Assembly: GCA_963682055.1 (NCBI GenBank) | Contig: OY821749.1 | Span: 4,886,336-4,950,335 of the forward strand | Origin: Primula veris | Taxonomy: Eukaryota > Streptophyta > Magnoliopsida > Ericales > Primulaceae | DNA length: 64,000 nucleotides | Direction of reading: 5' to 3' | Part shown: positions 33,666-46,200 of the stretch, in pieces | Layout of the letters: each line of letters begins with the position of its first letter | Position numbering within the stretch: the stretch's first letter is position 1 | Notes under the pieces: model-generated | Database searches by the model: none | The model's input: the letters and a program-made list of their open reading frames with translations, nothing else | Told to the model about the DNA's origin: nothing | Position numbers and translations under genes: made by a program

Positions 33666-33833
33666 TGTTAGAATTAATATCTAGTTTTTATCTATTTTGG
33701 ACTTAATGGTGTATTATGTAATATGTTGTTAAATTCGAAAACCAATCGTGAAATTATTAAATACTTTGATATTAATACAATTATGTGCTTGTGCTGCACA
33801 TAGACTTTTACCTAATCTCTTACCATTCTTAAA
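33666..33833 (+). repeat. 3' LTR of the Ty1/copia element
   Basis: 168 bp, same start as the 5' LTR. The terminal ACA has become AAA. Preceded by GAGAGGGG. Confidence 0.9.
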
Positions 33834-33867
33834 TAATGTTTTGCTCAATAACTCCCTAATCAAGCTA

Positions 33868-33868
33868 C

Positions 33869-33937
<69 letters not shown>
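33868..33937. repeat. (TA)n microsatellite
   Basis: About 35 uninterrupted TA units, directly downstream of the copia element. Short TA runs also lie at 50659-50679, 51207-51222, 56508-56536 and 59206-59235. Confidence 0.95.
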
Positions 33938-33938
<1 letters not shown>

Positions 33939-33939
<1 letters not shown>

Positions 33940-34752
33940 GTAAGGAACATTTCCTAATGAACATACCATTTTATAGCACTATATATTAGTGATATTCAAT
34001 CTGGGGTATAACAGCTATAGCTACAATTTATATAGAAAGAGTTATACTACATAATTATCCCGCGAAGCTGTAATGATAATAAGAAGCCCCCACCCACTCC
34101 AACGCCCTAAATCTTCAAAAGCTACAGCCAAATAAACCCTTATGGAACACTTCGCTTTTACTTATATACGACTCTGTGTACAGTATGTGTTGTGCACTGT
34201 TCAATAGTTTTCTCTGAAGCAGCTCCCTTATTGAGCTACATAATTTATTAATTTGCTCGTTGATAACCCCAATCAAAATGTGTAACAGATAAATTCAAAG
34301 ACAGTACATAATCATTGGGCCAAGCTGAGATAAACAGATGCGGTAACACACACCACCCACTTAAACCCCAACCTGAGATAATCACCAGATCCCAGCCAAC
34401 CCACTAAAAGTGCTCTAATCAAAACAGTAATTTGTAACTAATTTTGACAATTAAACAAAAGGTGAAACAAATATATTTACATCAATTACACATAATCAAC
34501 ATAATCATACGCACTAAAGCGAAGTCGAATACACTCAATGACCTAGCTTTTCCAACTGATCCAAGAAATCCAGCATTTAGTTTAAAAGGTGCATCCAAAC
34601 AACCCTCTAGCATTCATGTGCACCATTCCATATGCTCAAATAACTCTCTCATTAAGCTACCTAACTTACTAACAATACTTTATAAATAGTAACTATTATT
34701 AATAATTAAGCCTAAACTATTACTGTATTGAAAATCCATTATATAACTATTA
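33939..34752. other. Intergenic stretch, nothing coding
   Basis: A phrase like 'aataactccct(a/t)atcaagctacataa' appears in variants near 33848, 34219 and 34640, suggesting an old dispersed or tandem repeat. No gene seen. Confidence 0.4.
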
Positions 34753-34976
34753 GGGTGTGTTTGTTTGATGGACTAATGCACTTGGATTGTATTGCAAATG
34801 CTGTGGGACCATCTAGTCCTACGTTTGTTTTGCACTGGGGTGCAGTACTAGTAGTTCAGGTGGACTTCAAATGCTCCTAAAAGGCATCTTTTGCAATACC
34901 ATATACAGCTAGTATTAGAAATAGTCCGGGTGTATTTGTAATCCCATAAAAAATAGTACCGCAACCAAACGAGGCC
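34753..34976. mobile_element. Tourist/PIF-type MITE
   Basis: A 224-bp element with ends GGGTGTGTTTGTTTG and CAACCAAACGAGGCC (inverted, imperfect), flanked by TTA on both sides (34750-34752 and 34977-34979), the duplication typical of PIF/Harbinger MITEs. Non-coding. A related left end (GGCCTTGTTTGTTTG) is at 48777. Confidence 0.62.
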
Positions 34977-35185
34977 TTAATGTATTGTATTGATAATCAA
35001 TCAAAAGGTGTAACAAATATATTTGCATATGCAAAGAAACCCATATGGCATAAATCTTATTGGAGCTTGAATAAAATATAAATCACCTAGTTAGGACAAT
35101 TAGAAACAAGGTATAGATACATATCCTCCGCTTGTCAATTATTATCTATGAAGACCTGCAGTGTACAACATTAATTAAGGTTCTT

Positions 35186-35362
35186 TAGTCTTAATTGAAA
35201 ATGGCAACTCGTTTAATTGATACACTCCTTTGTTGTGTGTGTTAAACCACCATTATTTTTTGTTACAGCAAATTTAGTATTAATTGAAAATGGCAACATG
35301 TTTAACTGAATACAATCCTTTGTTTTGGGTGCTAAACTACCGTTAAGTTTTGTTGCAGCAGT
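35186..35362. repeat. Two-copy tandem duplication, about 88 bp
   Basis: The block beginning ttaattgaaaatggcaac and ending in tttgtt(a/g)cagca occurs twice in a row with about 15 percent differences. Non-coding. Confidence 0.6.
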
Positions 35363-36702
35363 GCTGACAATGTTTTTCTCTGTAAAGGTTATTATAGAAT
35401 ATATATTATAAGAATGCAGCTGTTTCCTATAAAATCTTACCAAGCAGGACGGCGCACCTAAAAGCTAAGTTCTTAGAGAAGTTCAAACAATATATGATTT
35501 AATATTTTTCTGAAGTATTATTCTTGCAGAAAAAATTAATGTCTGAAGTGACGAATATTGGAAAACATTTGACACAAACCCTTATGTATTCCCTGCACAC
35601 ATAGCAGGGCATAATTCCAAACAAAATTTTAAGGGCTTGTTAGGCTGCAAATTTTAAGCAAATAAGTAAGTTTATCTGAGATTTAAGAAAAACATGGATT
35701 CAGTCAAATTAAGCATTAAAGTTATAGTCATGTCATTCCAGAAAGCCGGGGAAAAAAATCTGGCGAGAAGGCCAACACAAATATCAACTTTATAAGCAAA
35801 AGAAGTTGACCTAGAAGTCCTAATCAAACTAAGACGCGATGACTTCGAAGGAGATTCTAACTTGTGAGGCTGTTTTACACTTTGCTACAACTTCTAAACA
35901 TATAATCCAACTTATTTCAAGCTGAGAGAACATCTAGGCTCATTCCCTTAAAACTGAGAACTTTTCCAACCCACCAAAAAAAGGCTACATCAAAGAACCA
36001 AATAAGAAAAGAAAGCCTTCTAATTTTATTCAAAGTTAAACCAAACACTTCATAAAATTAAGAACTAATTAATTTTCTCTTTTCTAATATGACATTCCAA
36101 TTGCTAATAGCAAAGCAACGAAGAACCCATAAGACACTGAAATAAGCAAATAAATCATTTTAAGCTAAGTTTCCTGTTAAGTCAACCATAATAACACCAA
36201 ACACGTACCGTAATATGAATTTCCAAACAACCCTAGAATTAAAAAGTAGATGTAATTTCACAAGTAACATAATACGTATTAATAAACCTATAAAACAGAG
36301 AAAAACATCTCAAGCAGCCCTCCAAAGAAAGAAAAGAAAGTTTTTTGAACACGAAAGATTCAAATATATAAATTTATGGCTACAAAACTATAATATCAAT
36401 TCAGGTGTAATCATTTATTTGTAGAAATCATTTGATCGAATAGGTTATGTGCTAGTATATGTAAATGTTGAGGGAAGTAAAAAATATTTATTCAAACTAT
36501 TAATGACAGCAACCTAATTAAATCGGAAACCCAATTAAGAAATCAGGAATTCTAAATATCCGAAAGCATGAATCTTTAAAAATTAGGAAAAAAAGTAAGA
36601 GCCCGACGTATGGTTTGTTGAATCCGAAGGTGAGATTTGTGGCTTGCCATGTAAATTTGTTCACTTTGTTGAGACGGACGGGCGAGGGCAAATAATTGAG
36701 AG

Positions 36703-36750
<48 letters not shown>

Positions 36751-37980
36751 GTGATCAACTAAGTAGTGTTGTCAACAAATTAGGAAGCATAGAGAATGAT
36801 GCAGATAGGAGGAGGTAGAAGAAATAGAAGAGTGGTACAATGGTTATCTGGACCTGCTTTCAAGTGAATCAGACTTTTTGTCTGAAAAAAACTGAAAACG
36901 AAGAGGAGCCTGCTTATATATACAACTAGTGGAACCGCCCCGCGCCTTGCACGGGGTTGGAAAACTGCTCTGAATTATACCCGTGGAAAGAAACTCGAAC
37001 TCTTTTAATAATCTTGCGTGGGGTTTGGAAAACTGCTCCGAATTATACCCGTGAATAAAAAGACGAACTCCTTTAAAAATTAAAATGTAGTGTGTAATTA
37101 CGGAATGCTTTCCTGTGATTTCTGAGAAATTAAAGACCAAAACGTATATCTCGATAGATATTATACTGAGGTTTGGAACTTAACATACATTTAGATTACA
37201 GAAAAATCTGTGGTGAGTAGATCTGAGATGACCAGATTGTGGTTCTATGTTGTAAAAGGCTTGAGTTTTTTCTATTTTTATGTAAAGTGTAGTACTTCAT
37301 GTTGAATTTCGGAAAACGAAAAATTCATGGGAAAGAAAAGGGATTTGGAGCAGTTACAAATCGAAAAATCTAGCTAGTGAAGAAGACCATTCGACCTTAT
37401 AACCGGGAAAACGACAGAATAGCTTATCTAAAGAAGCTTGGACGTTCTTCCTGTTTGGTTTTATAAAATGCTTAAAGTTTATAAAAAAAAACTTCGACTG
37501 AACTTCTTTAAACCATAACTAAATCCAGATTATAAACTATTTTGATCAACTTAACAAGGCAGTGATACTTTTGTCATGTTTAGAAACTCATCCAAGCCGG
37601 CCGATATTAATATTAAAGGAGCGAAAAGCCTTTAATATATGTCCGACCAATGTACGAAAAGCATAGGACGTAAACAAATTACAAAAGCTGGAAATTGGTT
37701 GTTTATGTTTGTCCACTCTCATTCAACCATAATTACAACAATAAATTACAAAATTCATGTATTGATTAGTAGGACTTTTTTAAATAATTACAATCTTTTG
37801 TGTAACAATAAGAGTCGCTACAGTGGCATTTCACGTAAGATAAATGACAACCATAATATTTTGGTCTCCGGGAAAACAGCCAGAACAACTTCTCATAGGG
37901 AAAAAACGAGTCACAACCCAAAGGCAATTTTTTTTTTTTATCATTAAAGATGTTAAATCTGAAATCTGGTATGGATTTTC
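35363..37980. other. Intergenic region upstream of the receptor kinase
   Basis: Contains a (CT)n(TA)n microsatellite (36704-36750) and, at 36925-37080, two degenerate tandem units sharing GGTTTGGAAAACTGCTC(C/T)GAATTATACCCGTG-like words. The first is preceded by ccgccccgcgccttgcacgg, a phrase resembling ends of a widespread plant repeat. No gene recognised. Confidence 0.45.
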
Positions 37981-37992
37981 ATGTTGATAACA

Positions 37993-38000
37993 TATATAAG
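37993..38000 (+). promoter_or_regulatory. Possible TATA box of the receptor kinase gene
   Basis: TATATAAG lies 101 bp upstream of the ATG at 38101. Assigned from motif and spacing only. Confidence 0.4.
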
Positions 38001-38100
38001 AAGACAAAAACAAATAACTTAGGTATCCTTGATTCGGTATACCACTGAATCACTCCATAGAATAGAAAAAAATAATCTACCTATCTTGAGTACACTGATA

Positions 38101-41100
38101 ATGCTATTCTTAAGTTATCTCCTATGTTTTCTCAATTTTCCAAAAGTTACACCATCACCCGAATCTGCCATTTACCTACTCCAATTTCGCAACAATCTTT
38201 CCATATCATCCCAACTTCTCTTACCATGGAATCAATCTACTTCATATTGTGAATGGAAGGGCGTTTATTGCTATCCAGACGAAAACTTCCATATCCAATC
38301 AGTAAACCTTTCAAATTTTGGTATAGAAGGAAATATAGCTGATTCCTTTTCCGGTCTTTGCTTTCTTCCCCAGCTAATCTATCTTGATCTAAGTAGAAAC
38401 ATGTTGACCGGTAGCATCCCACCAATATCGGGAAACTGCTCAAAACTTGCAGTCATTTTTCTATATGAAAATAAAATCACAGGAGAAATTCCTCCAAATA
38501 TTTTCCGATCCAAAAATCTTTTGGGACTCAACCTGGCTTCCAATTACATTTCAGGCACAGTCCCCCCAGAGATAGGCCTATGCACTAATCTTGAATCTCT
38601 TGAATTGTATAACAATTACATAATTGGAGAAATACCAGGTGAATTATTTTCCCTTCCAAACCTAGAATACCTAGATTTGAGCACAAACAATTTTTCTGGA
38701 AATCTACCTGATTTTCCATTATCATGTGCCATTTCCGGTCTCCATATATATGACAACCAATTCTCTGGTTCATTACCACTTACATTGAGCAATTGCAAGA
38801 ATATTTCATCTTTTATTGCGTATAAAAACAATTTCATAGGTTCCATTTCTCCAAAAACTTTTATGGGTCTTTTTCAGCTCCAAACACTCGTACTTTCTGA
38901 AAATAATCTTGAAGGGGAGATACCTGAAACATTATGGGACCTAAGAAATTTACAAATTGTTATACTTGCAAAAAATAGGTTAAATGGAAGCATATCAGAA
39001 AAGATTGGACAGTGTCGCGATCTTGTTAGCATATCATTATCTCAAAATAATCTGATTAGTCGTATCCCTAGCTCCATTGGTAACCTCACCAATCTGCGAT
39101 ATCTGTATCTAGCCGATAGTATGTTAAGTGGTCCAATTCCCCCAGAACTTGGAAATTGCAGTTCCCTTATCATACTTAATCTTGAAGTTAACCTCATTAG
39201 CGGAACAATTCCAACTGAGATGTGCAGACTTCAAAATCTTAAGGTCCTTACTCTATTTAAGAACCAAATTACTGGCCAAATTCCTCGAGAAATTGGGAGA
39301 TTGAGAAATCTTGTTAAAATTGCTATGTATGACAATAGCCTAACCGGTACATTGCCAGATGGGATAACTAATTTAACAAGTTTATCGCACCTTTATTTGG
39401 GTAACAATGGTTTTACAGGTAAGGTGCCATCTGAACTTGGAAAAAAGAATATTCCTGGTTTAATTCTGCTCGATTTGTCTGGAAATCAATTATACGGAAA
39501 AATCCCTTCAGGCTTATGTACTAACAACAAACTTTCTGTTTTCTCAATAAGAAACAATCTATTTAATGGGACATTTCCTGTTGAAATTGCTAAATGTAAG
39601 TCACTCAGAAGGGTAATTCTCAGTGACAACCGTTTGCAAGGCAATATACCTTCAGATTTAACTATAAACATGGCCATTGCTTATTTTACGATCCGTGGAA
39701 ATTTATTTACAGGAAAAATACCTTCTGTGTTTGGTCTATGGAGTAATCTCACCTTTCTTGACATGTCAGGCAATAAATTCTCCGGCTCTATACCTTTCGA
39801 ACTCGGAAGTCTTCAAAATCTTCAAATTTTGAATATTTCTTCGAACAGATTAAATGGGAGAATACCTTCTGATCTGGCAAATTGTAAGAAAATGATCACA
39901 CTTGATCTGAGTAGCAATAGAATTACGGGGATAATTCCTCAAGAAATAATAGCTAGCATAAATTTAGAAAGCCTTATGCTTAACAATAATAAGCTTAGCG
40001 GATTAATTCAAAATTCTTTCTCTTCAAACCAAAGTTTATTCCAAATCAACCTCGGGAACAACATGCTAGAAGGTACTGTACCATGTAGCCTTAGTAATCT
40101 TCAACAGTTGTACTTGGTTCTTAACATTAGCAAAAATAGGCTCTCTGGTGAAATACCCAAGTGCCTCGGTGAACTGGATAAATTGGAAATACTTGATTTA
40201 TCAAACAATTACTTTTCAGGTGAAATCCCATCGGAATTGAATTATATGATCTCGATTTCTTTTGTTAACATATCATTCAATAACCTCTCTGGTAAAATCC
40301 CCGAAACTTGGAAGAAAATAATGAGTTTGCATCCCAGATCTTTCATTGGAAATCCTGAACTCTGTTTGCCTGGTTCTAAAGTTAATAGTTGTCAGAAAGA
40401 AATGAAATACCATAAAAGAGGTCGAAGAATGATACTAACACCTCTAATGATCGGGACTGTTCTCGTATCAGTGGCAGTACTTTCTTTGTCAGGCTATCTG
40501 TTAGTGGTAATTTCCCGTCAAAATCGTGTTAATGATAAAAATTCTTTCGTTCTTGATAGTCAAACACATATGGAAGATTTACCCAAAGGTATAACTATAG
40601 ATGGGATAGTGTCTGAAATGGAAAGATCTAGTGATACTTACTTGATTGGTAGAGGCAAGCATGGAGTTGTTTACAGGACATTCACCCCAACATACAAAAA
40701 ACATTGGGCAGTTAAAAGGGTGGATCTCTCTGAAAATAACTTTGACAACGAGATAAGAACTATGCGTATGGCGAAACACCGAAATGTGTTGAAAATGGTA
40801 GGAAACTGCATCAGAGACGGAAAAGGTTTTCTAGTGACTGAGTTTATGCCTAATGGGACTCTTTTTGATACTCTTCACAAGAGCAAACCTCCGGGTATTT
40901 TGAATTGGAAATTTCGTTATTCTTCTGCTCTTGGTATTGCCCAAGCCCTTTCTTATTTGCATCATGATTGTGTACCAAAGATAATTCACAGAGACATTAA
41001 ATCAGATAACATATTGTTCGATTCTGAGATGGAACCAAAAGTTGGAGATTTTGGTACGGCCAAATTTGTATGTGAATTAGAAGAAAGCACACCAAGTTCG

Positions 41101-42052
41101 GTAATTGTTGGAACACTAGGATACATTGCACCAGGTACATTCTTTTCTCCTATTAAACATGTTTTGTTGCCTCCAAAAGCGAGCTTGTCAATGCAAACTT
41201 TTACTTGTGCTACTTTTGTACTTATAATTTATATAAAAAAAAAAAGAAAAAGAAGAAGATCAAAATGGAGGGTTTAAGTGAAAGCATAGGTTTTAATACT
41301 TGTTGGAGAGAAGAATGACTTTTTTTTTTCCAAAGTACAATACTCTCAAGTTTGTTTCATTAATCCCGATATACTAAAGTAAAGTTTTCAAATTGTACCA
41401 AACACACTTAAAAGTAGCAATAATTATACTTTTTAACCTCCACTGGAACAGTGTATTTATAACATGCAACCGAACGAAGTCTTTAAAAGTGATATGACAG
41501 GTTAAATAAGCCTTCACATATCTTTTTCTATAATGTTTCCCTGAAAAGTTAATGGATTCATAGAAAATATAATAAACTTCTAAGTTCCTACTTTCAACAA
41601 AATTGTACAGTAATCTTGGAAGTTTTCAGGTCTAGTACCCAGTATAATAGCAGTATATAATAAGTTTATGACTAAGATAGTATATCATGATTCATGAGCA
41701 ACTTGACAAGTTCCTTTTATTTGCATCATCAGAAAACGGATACTGGAGTGGGTTGACGGAGAAATGTGATGTATACAGCTACGGAGTAATATTGCTGGAA
41801 CTTGTGTGCCGGAAATTACCAGTAGACCCAAGCTTTGAAGAGGGCTTAGATATTGTGAGTTGGGTGAGGAGTAATTTGCAGAGGGATGGTAACTGCATTG
41901 CCTTTCTAGATGAGCAAATCCGCACTTGGGACACGAATGAGCAGCTCAAGGCTGTGAAGTTGCTATATTTGGCCCTTCACTGCACCCAACAACTGCCTCA
42001 TACCAGACCTACATTGAGAGATATTGTGGGAACTCTACTGAGAGAGAAGTGA
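38101..42052 (+). CDS. Leucine-rich-repeat receptor-like Ser/Thr kinase, 2 exons
   Basis: Exons 38101-41134 and 41733-42052. The GT-AG intron splits the Glu codon of the kinase APE motif (CCAG|gtacat, cag|AAAAC), giving 1117 aa. It is predicted to be a plasma-membrane receptor that senses an extracellular ligand, perhaps a peptide. The ATG at 38101 is the first in frame and opens a hydrophobic signal peptide (MLFLSYLLCFLNF). An N-cap with a CEWKGVYC pair follows, then about 25 LRRs of plant type (N-x-L-x-G-x-IP), a membrane segment at about 777-804, and the kinase at about 845-1113. Kinase motifs present: glycine loop GRGKHGVVYR, Lys872 in WAVKRV, HRDIKSDN at 963 and DFG at 983. Architecture and the RD kinase resemble LRR subfamily XI (PEPR-like) receptors. 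The ORF running past 41134 into KKKRKRRRSK is intron read-through. Confidence 0.9.
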
Positions 42053-43298
42053 ACTTTATGTTTTATCTTTTTATATTTCCACGTTACTTATTTAATTATT
42101 TACGTTTTTAAGGTTAATTATGGTTTGATTGCCTGTTTTTGATACTTTTAAACTTAGCTGACCTATACTTTTGCATAGGTCAGCTAAAGCATTTGATGAC
42201 TGTCACATTTGCATGACAACATAGTCTATAATATCGTGTCGATGACATGAGCATTGTTTCACCAAAACATTTGATTTATCAGAGCGTTTCTTCTTATTTT
42301 AGATAGAGAAAGGGTATCCTCTCTATTACTTATACTTGAGTGGAAATACCCCACTCACGCCTCATCGTGTTAATCACTGTTGCTTGTTCTAAAAAAAATA
42401 TTTACTATTGATCACATTGGCATCGTCACATAACAACTAATGTAGCATTCACCAAAATAAGCATGACAAGGTTAGTTGCTCATAATGTTGGTTCCTGAAA
42501 GATAATGTCAATTTGTTTCTATAAGCCTGGTAGTTGGCTTATTAAATCACGACGACAGTGAATTTATGATACGTGATACTTTTTAAATAATAAAACAGTC
42601 CTAAAACTTGCCAATCTTCATATTATTCAGGTTCCCATTCAAGATACTGTATATTTGTTCAACCCCACAACTCATTTCAGTAAAAGGAGGAAACATATAT
42701 ATTTCCCCTTTTCAGTAAAAGGAGGAAACATATATTTCCCCTTCTATAATTTATTCATAGAGCAAACAGTCGAAAACAAATACAATGTTGCCTATAGAAA
42801 ATAAAAGGAGAAAACCACAGCACAATGCCACAGTAGCTAGTCGATCTCAAAACATGGTCAATTATTAGAAACAGAAAACTTATTGCTCCATAAGAATAAG
42901 GAATCACAAATTAATATTCCTACCATTGTGAACCGATATCTAATTGGTCAAAGAACATACGCACCATGTTACCCTAGAAAGATTTCTCAACCAACAGAAA
43001 GATGTTAATTTGTTCATTGGCTCACACAAAATGTAAAACAAAAGGTCTAGTTGGTATGAGTTTGCCATATTACCTTAGAAAGGTCTAGCAACCATCAGAA
43101 AGATACTTATTTTCTCATTGGCTCACACAGTACAAAACATAAGGTTTAGTTGTTATGAGGTTCTAAGTTCACCAGTGACCGATGCTTGATTTCTGATAAA
43201 CAATGTTACAAATAAAACAGAAAACAAATACATAAGAGGCTCCTTATATAGGACCTTGAGACGCTGTAAAATAAACCTCAGCAAGGGATCCTCATCAT
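42053..43298. other. Convergent intergenic region
   Basis: Separates the 3' ends of the receptor kinase (+) and the 72-aa protein gene (-). A 35-bp phrase ending cagtaaaaggaggaaacatatat is duplicated at about 42660-42735, and an approximately 105-bp unit containing cattggctcacaca is duplicated at about 42960-43165. No coding region seen. Confidence 0.5.
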
Positions 43299-46200
43299 CT
43301 AATCAGTAGCTTCCACTGGTTCTGTGGTTTCAATTTCTTTTAATTTTTCCAAAGCAGAAATACGCCCATCAAGAGTCTCGTGTAGTCCTTTCATCTATAC
43401 AGCCAAATCAAACAACAGCTAAAGTTAGTTTAAACTTTAAAGCAATTTATCAAAAATGACTTCTAATAAACATATCTTATTGTATCCATTTAAGCCAGGT
43501 TTTCCAAGCAAGACCAAATGTAGTCCTGACTCCTGATATCGTCCATTCATAAATCATAATACAAGGGGGTAGAGTAGCGAACGAAGAACTCTAAATTTGT
43601 CATCGATATATAGTTTGACAGATGCAGTAATAGAGACCTAGATATGACAACATATATTAAAGAACAAGTAACAGCTGGTTGACCATTTTCCCACAATTAT
43701 CAACGATAAGACCCAGACTTTTTGTTTGATTGAGAAGCATAATGCAAAATAAATGAAGGTTATGTGGTATGAAAAAGGGGAATTACAAAAGCCCGGAAAT
43801 CGCATGATACATTGTAGCACAAATAAGAGCAGTGATCAGTTTTCCCACAACTATAAATAGGTCACTAACTAAACTCGAACTATTTATCTTATCGAAAAAA
43901 CCTAATAAATAACTCGACTCCAAACTCACTACATGCAAACAAGTCACTGGAAAGTGCTGACCAAGTACAGTTTCACCTTAGCGCAAAGACTTGTATTTCT
44001 TTCACATTACCACGAGTAGTAGAATATAACTACTTTCTTATGACTCTTAATTACCCACAATGCCGATATAGATGAGTTAAAAATATAAAACTAACTAGTT
44101 GCATAGATAAAGTAATTTCTCTGTAATTCTTTGCTTTCTTAAATATCGAATTAAAGGGGGGAGGGTAAAGAAAATTAAGGAAATCGTTGCTAGTAATACG
44201 AATCATTACGAACCATTGGTACAAAAAGAAGCCATGTCGTGGATGAATGAAGGGAAATTATCACCAAGACTCCTCACAACATGAAACAATAAAGTTACTA
44301 GCCTTGAATATAGCATCAAGCTCTCCAGCCAAGAAGCAACATAATAGGCAATGAGCTGAGATTTTAAAGAGAAGCTAATGGAAGCAAGCAAGCTATTTCC
44401 AAGTTTAGCTGCACATATCATTAACTAATCTAGTCGAATCTGCAAATCCACAAATTGGAATCAAACAAAAGCGAGTACTCCAGTTTTTCATTCTACATTC
44501 CTTATTTGGTAGGATTTTTGTAATTGGAACAAGTGCGTTCACCAGGATTAAGTATTTCATTTCCAAACCCAATTTTCAGTCCTAACCCTGATTCCCAAGT
44601 TAAGGAATAGCAATTCACATCCATTTCGTTTACATTTTAACATGCCAAAATCATTGATAAGATTTACAAATATAAATAACTCGTAAACAGTGAAAAGATG
44701 TTACAAGGAAAGTCTCGTTCCCAGTACAGAAATTGTTATTCCTCATACTGGAAACTAATTCTGAAAAGTTCTCTTACTGCTATGAAACATACAAAATTAG
44801 ACGATAACTTAAGTTCAATCAAGTTCTTTAAAATACTAAGCACTGAAAAGTTCTCTTACTACTACGAAACACGCAAAATTAAACGATAATTTATGTTCAA
44901 TCAAATTATTTGAAATACTAACCACTGAAAATTTCTCTTACTGCTACGAAACACGCAAAATTAAACGATAATTTATGTTCAATCAAGTTCTTTAAAGTAC
45001 TAACTACTTTTAGAAATAGTGAGGGCGATTATTGGTGTAGGGATGTAAAAAAAGCTAAGAGTCGTATTTTTAAAAACTTGGATGCAGGTGATTTGGAAGG
45101 AACTGTGTTAGGAAAATACTCCCTTCGTCCCTGGATAATTAATAGCGTGTAATGAACTCAGTTGTCAAGTTCACTCAATTAAGAACAATGAACAAAACAG
45201 ACCACAGGTCTGTTTTTGGGGAATGTTTTCTGTTTATATAACTCAAATAGTACAGATAAAAGATCTAAGTATAAATAATCGAAATGCAGAATCTAAAGAA
45301 CAAAATTCAAGGAAAACATAACTTGATAAAAGTAAAATTAAGATTCATTCTCTTCCGCCCTCTCCTCAGGTAATATGAAGACTATTTATACTACTACTAA
45401 GTTAAACTAAATTGCAGAATCATCCTTGAAGTTCCACTTCTTGCACTTAACCCCTCACTTTCTAAATAGTCCATAGATTAGCCCCTTTCTAATATCTTCG
45501 TTAATCTTCCCTCATCCCTCTCCTTTTCTCTCCTCGGTCTCCTGTCCGGACTCGTTACATTCCACACCGCTTGAAACACACCTTGCCCTCAAGGTGTGGT
45601 TGGAGATTTTAGTAAAGATTTTGTGACATTTTGCAACGCTGTTAAGTACTAGCAGGTTCCCACCTGGATCAAAATTCCTTTTCGAAAACTCCTTTCCAAC
45701 TTTTGGCAAAATGACTTGAGTTACCCATATTGATTTGGTTTCCATCAGGTTAGAAACTTTTTTCCCACAAGTGTTGGTTACACTGACTTTCATGTTTGAA
45801 GGGATAAGTGTTTGGTGTGCCTGTATTTTGAAATTGCGTGCTAAAAAGATATCATCTCGTTTACTAGTCTCTATTCTGGTCCTTAACATTCCCTTGCGAT
45901 GAATCATGCAATTGACATAAGCAGCTGCAATCGGTACTTAGCAATCAAACTAAAAGTGTCTTTAAATGTTGGTTTCCAATATTTTGATTTATAAATTCTC
46001 TTTTCATAAGCCTTCTGAAATTCACACTGAACCTTGAGAGCCAATACGCCAGTTGCGGATTGGGTCATCAGATGAGCTGTAACAGGCAAGACAGTAATGG
46101 TTTTATACACATGATCTGGTACAGTAGCACGGCTTCTCAATTCACTGGATAACGCTTCTACTTGTTCGTTAGTTGGTACTTTTCCTGTTAAAAGGAGCCA

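Larger units (their letters stand above)
28823..33833 (+). mobile_element. Complete Ty1/copia LTR retrotransposon, inactivated (family D)
   Basis: The 168-bp LTRs at 28823-28990 and 33666-33833 differ at about seven positions (about 4 percent) and are flanked by TAATG (28818-28822 and 33834-33838). TGACATCACAGCC after the 5' LTR resembles a tRNA-Met primer-binding site, and GAGAGGGG precedes the 3' LTR as polypurine tract. Gag and protease-integrase-RT-RNase H are in copia order, with several stops and frameshifts. It sits in intergenic DNA, about 4.3 kb upstream of the receptor kinase gene. Confidence 0.93.

Noticed and set aside
41135..41277. Continuation of the receptor kinase ORF into a Lys/Arg-rich end
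   Set aside because: It is intron sequence after GT at 41135; splicing to 41733 restores the APE motif and the rest of the kinase.
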